Position numbers and translations under genes: made by a program. A stretch of DNA of 64,000 nucleotides, from contig NZ_MZXV01000070.1 of the NCBI RefSeq assembly GCF_003253745.1, positions 186,001-250,000 of the forward strand, given 5' to 3'. Shown piece by piece: positions 60,947 to 64,000 of this stretch. The DNA is from Mesorhizobium kowhaii. GTDB lineage: Bacteria > Pseudomonadota > Alphaproteobacteria > Rhizobiales > Rhizobiaceae. Each line of letters starts with the position of its first letter. Within the stretch, counting starts at the first letter, position 1. The notes under the pieces are model-generated. The model was not told where the DNA came from. It worked only from the letters and a program-made list of their open reading frames with translations, and made no database searches.

Positions 60947-61437
60947 TGTTGGTCGAGTCCCGCGGTGCGGCGGTAGACGCGCCGCAATATGTCCAGCAGG
61001 CGCTTCTGGTCTTTCTCGGGCACACCCGCGAAGAAATCGCTGGATTGCTTGGTGGCGATCTTGCGCACCTTGCGAGCGAGGTCTGCCCCTTTTTTGGTGA
61101 TGTGGAGCTCCTGTGCGCGTCCGTCGTCCGGCGCGTTCCGGCGCGTTATCAAGTCATGATCGATCATTTGGTCGACCAGCCTGCCCATGGCAGAGCGATC
61201 TCTCATGATGAGCTGGGCGATGACCGAGGGCCGTATTCCTGGGTGGCTGTCGACAAGGAGCAGGGTGGTGATCTTGCCCGTTCCCCGGGCGACATCGAGA
61301 CCTTCCAGGCGCTCATCGAGATCACGCGAGAGCGCTATGTTGATGCTGCGGATATAGAAGCTCAACGTGTCTTCGAGGACATCCAGTCCGACCGTCTCGA
61401 CAGGATAGGGCGGACCTTTGTTCTTCTTCACCGGCAT
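60943..61437 (-). CDS. MarR-family transcriptional regulator
   Basis: A 164-residue regulator. The winged helix-turn-helix runs from ITTLLLVDSHPGIRPSVIAQLIMRDRSAMGRLVDQMIDHDLITRRNAPDDGRAQELHITKKG, with the wing DDGRAQ typical of MarR. First gene of the operon that continues with SDR, oxidase and importer. Two near-identical operator-like repeats lie about 100-140 bp upstream, suggesting autoregulation and control of the operon and of the divergently placed region ahead of the ABC ATPase gene. Confidence 0.88.
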   Translation of the reverse strand: MPVKKNKGPPYPVETVGLDVLEDTLSFYIRSINIALSRDLDERLEGLDVARGTGKITTLLLVDSHPGIRPSVIAQLIMRDRSAMGRLVDQMIDHDLITRRNAPDDGRAQELHITKKGADLARKVRKIATKQSSDFFAGVPEKDQKRLLDILRRVYRRTAGLDQQ

Positions 61438-61534
61438 CGAACACTCTCCAGAGGCTGTCGTGGACAGCCTTCATCGAGATCGCCGCAGCCCCATCCGGGG
61501 TTGTCGAGGGTCTTCCAGGGCATGATTGAGCGAG

Positions 61535-61578
61535 TAGTGGACAAATGCAACTACTTTTAGTGGACAAACGCAACTATT
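61535..61578. promoter_or_regulatory. Tandem MarR operator-like repeats
   Basis: AGTGGACAAATGCAACTA and AGTGGACAAACGCAACTA differ at one base and are repeated with a 23-bp period. Each is a loose palindrome (TAGT-x-G ... C-x-ACTA), the form bound by dimeric MarR proteins. They lie 98-141 bp upstream of the MarR start, in the promoter region of the MarR-SDR-oxidase-importer operon. Confidence 0.6.
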
Positions 61579-61714
61579 CTGCTCTGCTCCGCCGGACGAC
61601 CTGGACGGCACGCATCGGGCGTCCCGATCGAAGAACAGGCTTGCAGCCGCGCCTTTGCGGCACGGCCAGTCGTGGTTCAGGGAAGGTCAGGGGATCTTCA
61701 GCGTCGCCGACCGC

Positions 61715-63361
61715 TCAGGCGGCAGGGACCCATTCCTTGCCGGGAATGGCGGAGATCAGTTGCCTTGTATAGGGGTGACGTGGCGACCGGAATATCTGCG
61801 ACGGCGGGCCGCACTCCACGACCTCGCCGCGGTTCATCACCAGAATTTCGTCGCAGATGCGGCTTGCCACCCTCAGGTCGTGAGTGATGAAGATCATGGC
61901 GATCTTCATTTCTTCCTGGATGGTGGCCAGCAGATCGAGGATCTGCGCCTGGATGGAGACGTCGAGAGCGGAGACCGCTTCGTCGGCGACCAGGACCTTG
62001 GGGTCCATCATCAGGGCCCGTGCGATGCCGATCCGCTGACGCTGGCCGCCTGAGAACTCATGCGGAAAGCGGTCGTAGGCACCCTCGTCGAGCCCGACCA
62101 GACGCAGCAGCTGCAGCGCCTTCGCGCGCGCCTCCCGGGCGGACAGGCCGTGCGCCATCGGGCCGACGGTGAGGATCTTGGCGATCGTCTGCCGCGGATT
62201 GAGCGAGGCGAACGGATCCTGGAAGATCATCTGGATGTGCGGCCGCATCGGCCGGAATTCGGAGTTCGAAAGTGCGGCGATATCTTTGCCGTCGAACAGG
62301 ATGGTGCCTCCGTCGCAGTCCAGGAGTTTCAGCAGGACGCGGCCCAGCGACGATTTCCCCGAGCCGGACTCACCAACGATGCCGAGCGTTCTGCCCTGGC
62401 GAACCTCGAAGCTGACCTGCTTGACGGCATGCACGGTGCGGGACCGCGAGAAGAAGCCGATGCCCGGCCGGTAGGTCTTGTCGAGTTTGTGCGCCTCCAG
62501 CACGATCGGAGCATCCTCACGCGCCTTCGCCTCGTTCTCGATCATATGCGGGACGGCGGCGATCAGTCGCCTGGTGTAGGGATGGCTGGGATTGCCCAGC
62601 ACGTCGGCGCTGGCTCCTTGTTCGACCATCGCGCCTTTCTCCATGACGATAACGCGATCGGCGATTTCCGCGACAACGCCAAAATCGTGCGTGATGAACA
62701 TCACGCTCATGTTCTTTTCGCGCTGTAGCCGCCGGATCAGGGCAAGGATCTGCGCCTGGGTGGTGACGTCGAGAGCCGTCGTCGGCTCGTCGGCGATCAG
62801 CAGGTCGGGCTTGAGCGCCAGCGCCATGGCGATCATGACGCGCTGGCGTTGCCCGCCAGAGAGCTGGAACGGATACTGGTGGCGCAGAACCTCCGGCTCC
62901 GGCAGGCCGACTTCGCCAAGCAAATCGATGACCGCCTTGGCGCGGGTCGCCGAGGTGCCTGACCGGTGTGCTTCCATAACCTCGGCCACCTGCTGGCCGA
63001 CTGTCATCAGCGGATTGAGTGCCGACAGCGGATCCTGGAAGATGATGGAGACCGAACGGCCACGCAGGCTCCGCATCACGTCTTCCCCGGCGCTTGCGAG
63101 ATCGTGACCTTTGAACAGGATGCTTCCCTGCGCAATTCGCACCGAAGACGGCAGCAGACCCATGATGGCGTTTGCGGTGACCGACTTGCCAGAGCCGGAT
63201 TCACCGACGATGCAGAGCATCTCACCCTTCCTCATGTCGAAGGATATGTTTTCGACTGCGTTCTCCCGTTCCATGTTCTGGGGCAGCCGGACGGTCAGAT
63301 TTCGAACAGAGAGAACAGTTTTCTCGCCCGGCTCGTGGGTGGTCATTTCGCTCGGCGGCAT
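61715..63361 (-). CDS. Fused peptide-type ABC transporter ATPases (DppD-DppF like)
   Basis: A 548-residue protein with two ATPase domains in one chain. Domain 1: GESGSGKSVTANAIMGLL (Walker A), QLSGGQRQRVMIAMALAL, LLIADEPTTALDV. Domain 2 after about 270: GESGSGKSSLGRVLLKLL, EFSGGQRQRIGIARALMM, VLVADEAVSALDV. Each ends in an oligopeptide-transporter C-terminal helix such as GNPSHPYTRRLIAAVP. It should energise the DppBC-like permeases encoded downstream. AAGG precedes the start at 63361. Confidence 0.92.
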   Translation of the reverse strand: MPPSEMTTHEPGEKTVLSVRNLTVRLPQNMERENAVENISFDMRKGEMLCIVGESGSGKSVTANAIMGLLPSSVRIAQGSILFKGHDLASAGEDVMRSLRGRSVSIIFQDPLSALNPLMTVGQQVAEVMEAHRSGTSATRAKAVIDLLGEVGLPEPEVLRHQYPFQLSGGQRQRVMIAMALALKPDLLIADEPTTALDVTTQAQILALIRRLQREKNMSVMFITHDFGVVAEIADRVIVMEKGAMVEQGASADVLGNPSHPYTRRLIAAVPHMIENEAKAREDAPIVLEAHKLDKTYRPGIGFFSRSRTVHAVKQVSFEVRQGRTLGIVGESGSGKSSLGRVLLKLLDCDGGTILFDGKDIAALSNSEFRPMRPHIQMIFQDPFASLNPRQTIAKILTVGPMAHGLSAREARAKALQLLRLVGLDEGAYDRFPHEFSGGQRQRIGIARALMMDPKVLVADEAVSALDVSIQAQILDLLATIQEEMKIAMIFITHDLRVASRICDEILVMNRGEVVECGPPSQIFRSPRHPYTRQLISAIPGKEWVPAA

Positions 63362-63569
63362 TGCTTGGCCTTTCGAAATCCAATGATCTGACTGCGCATA
63401 CTAGCCGCATGTCCTACCTTCAGCGCAAGCCCCGACGACTGTTTCATTTGTCGGCTAGCCGACGAACCATTGGCGCCCCGTGCAAAAAATATCCTGCCCT
63501 GAGGTGTGCAAATCGGTGGGTTGGAAAGGCACGAACTGGCGGCGTGCCACGTCGACTTCGTGTCAGAAA

Positions 63570-64000
63570 TCAACTGGTTGTCATAGTTTGCGAAGCCTTG
63601 CCGCGGCCCAGATCGTGGATCGCTGCCTGTATGTCGCGGGCAAATTCGCGCCCAAAACGCGATTGCGGCAAGGTGGTGCTCGTCACGAGCACGATATCGA
63701 GCGTGGAGCGCGGCTGGAACGGCAGCACTTTCAGGTTACCGAGTTTTGCCCAGGGAACCAGCCCGTCCACCAACGCGACCCCCAGTCCAGCCGACACCAG
63801 AGGTGCGGCCGCGATCGACAGGCTTATTTCAATCTGCGGATCGTAGACCGATCCTTGGTCTCGGAACACGCGCGCCAGCATCTGACCGGCCGGCGTATTC
63901 GTGCCGTAGCTGATCAAGGTCTGGTCCACCAGATCGGCTGGCGTAACCATCTTGAGCCTTGCGAGCGGTGATTCCGGCAACACCAGTGCGACGATGTCCG
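63570..64000 (-). CDS. LysR-family regulator, C-terminal part
   Basis: The C-terminal 143 residues of a LysR regulator whose DNA-binding half lies beyond the right edge. The visible part has the effector-domain pattern VLPESPLARLKMVTPADLVDQTLISYGTNTPAGQMLARVFRDQG and ISLSIAAAPLVSAGLGVALVDGLVPWAKLGNLKVLPF, as in OccR/NocR-type opine regulators. Upstream of the ABC ATPase gene in the same direction, separated by 208 bp with no gene seen. Control of the importer cluster is plausible. Confidence 0.82.
   Translation of the reverse strand, partial: DIVALVLPESPLARLKMVTPADLVDQTLISYGTNTPAGQMLARVFRDQGSVYDPQIEISLSIAAAPLVSAGLGVALVDGLVPWAKLGNLKVLPFQPRSTLDIVLVTSTTLPQSRFGREFARDIQAAIHDLGRGKASQTMTTS

Noticed and set aside
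1..64000. tRNA genes, CRISPR arrays, transposases or integrases
   Set aside because: None seen; in particular no integrase gene accompanies either att-like site within the window.

Overview
The window is high-GC DNA from an alphaproteobacterium, most likely a Hyphomicrobiales (rhizobial, Mesorhizobium-like) genome. The pointers are a four-subunit sarcosine oxidase operon with purU, a FixK/Fnr-type fragment, many ABC importers paired with FAD amine/amino-acid oxidases, a DUF1127 gene, and attachment-site-like copies of a guaA 3' end. No tRNA, rRNA, CRISPR array or transposase was seen. The species is an inference.

Layout. (1) 1-3024, minus strand: nuoJ, nuoK and two MrpD/NuoM-type antiporter-like subunits around an 84-residue membrane protein, with no hydrophilic NADH-oxidising arm. 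(2) 3295-24625: a 21.3-kb segment bounded by two perfect 24-bp direct repeats that encode the last residues of GMP synthase (TIEWE-stop), each preceded by a related arm sequence; this looks like a genomic island or one unit of a tandem island array. It carries an MscS channel, two glycosyltransferases, a FixK/Fnr fragment, a flavin-type small protein, an HxlR regulator with a frameshifted FAD oxidoreductase, a frameshifted LysR gene, soxBDAG-purU, a XRE-cupin regulator, a polar amino-acid ABC importer and a FAD oxidoreductase. (3) 25-27.3 kb: LysR, DUF1127 and an aldo/keto reductase, then a convergent gap holding five copies of a CTGACGGT motif. (4) 27.8-52.9 kb, minus strand: a biosynthetic region in two transcription units. 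The upstream unit (52860 to 42182) encodes four precursor-like proteins, three radical SAM proteins with CxxxCxxC motifs, one B12-type radical SAM RiPP maturase, an unrecognised protein and an alpha/beta hydrolase, and ends at a hairpin. The downstream unit (41754 to 27783) encodes a phasin-like protein, three single-module NRPS proteins, three unrecognised small or medium proteins and a phosphopantetheinyl transferase. (5) 53-64 kb: an SdpI-family membrane protein divergent from the biosynthetic region, then a peptide-type ABC importer with two FAD oxidoreductases, an SDR, a MarR regulator with tandem operator-like repeats, fused ABC ATPases and a partial LysR gene.

How the genes work together. 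The sox-purU block should oxidatively demethylate sarcosine and recycle the folate one-carbon unit, with the adjacent importer and oxidase supplying or degrading N-methylated or amino compounds. The biosynthetic region is the most unusual part: by the NRPS specificity residues it may make an N-methyl-X / beta-alanine-like / asparagine peptide, next to a radical SAM system acting on proteins with Val/Ala-rich hydrophobic cores.

Caution. Three genes (FAD oxidoreductase, LysR, third NRPS) are each broken by one missing base at a G3 or C3 run. The identical signature suggests sequencing error rather than three independent pseudogenes.
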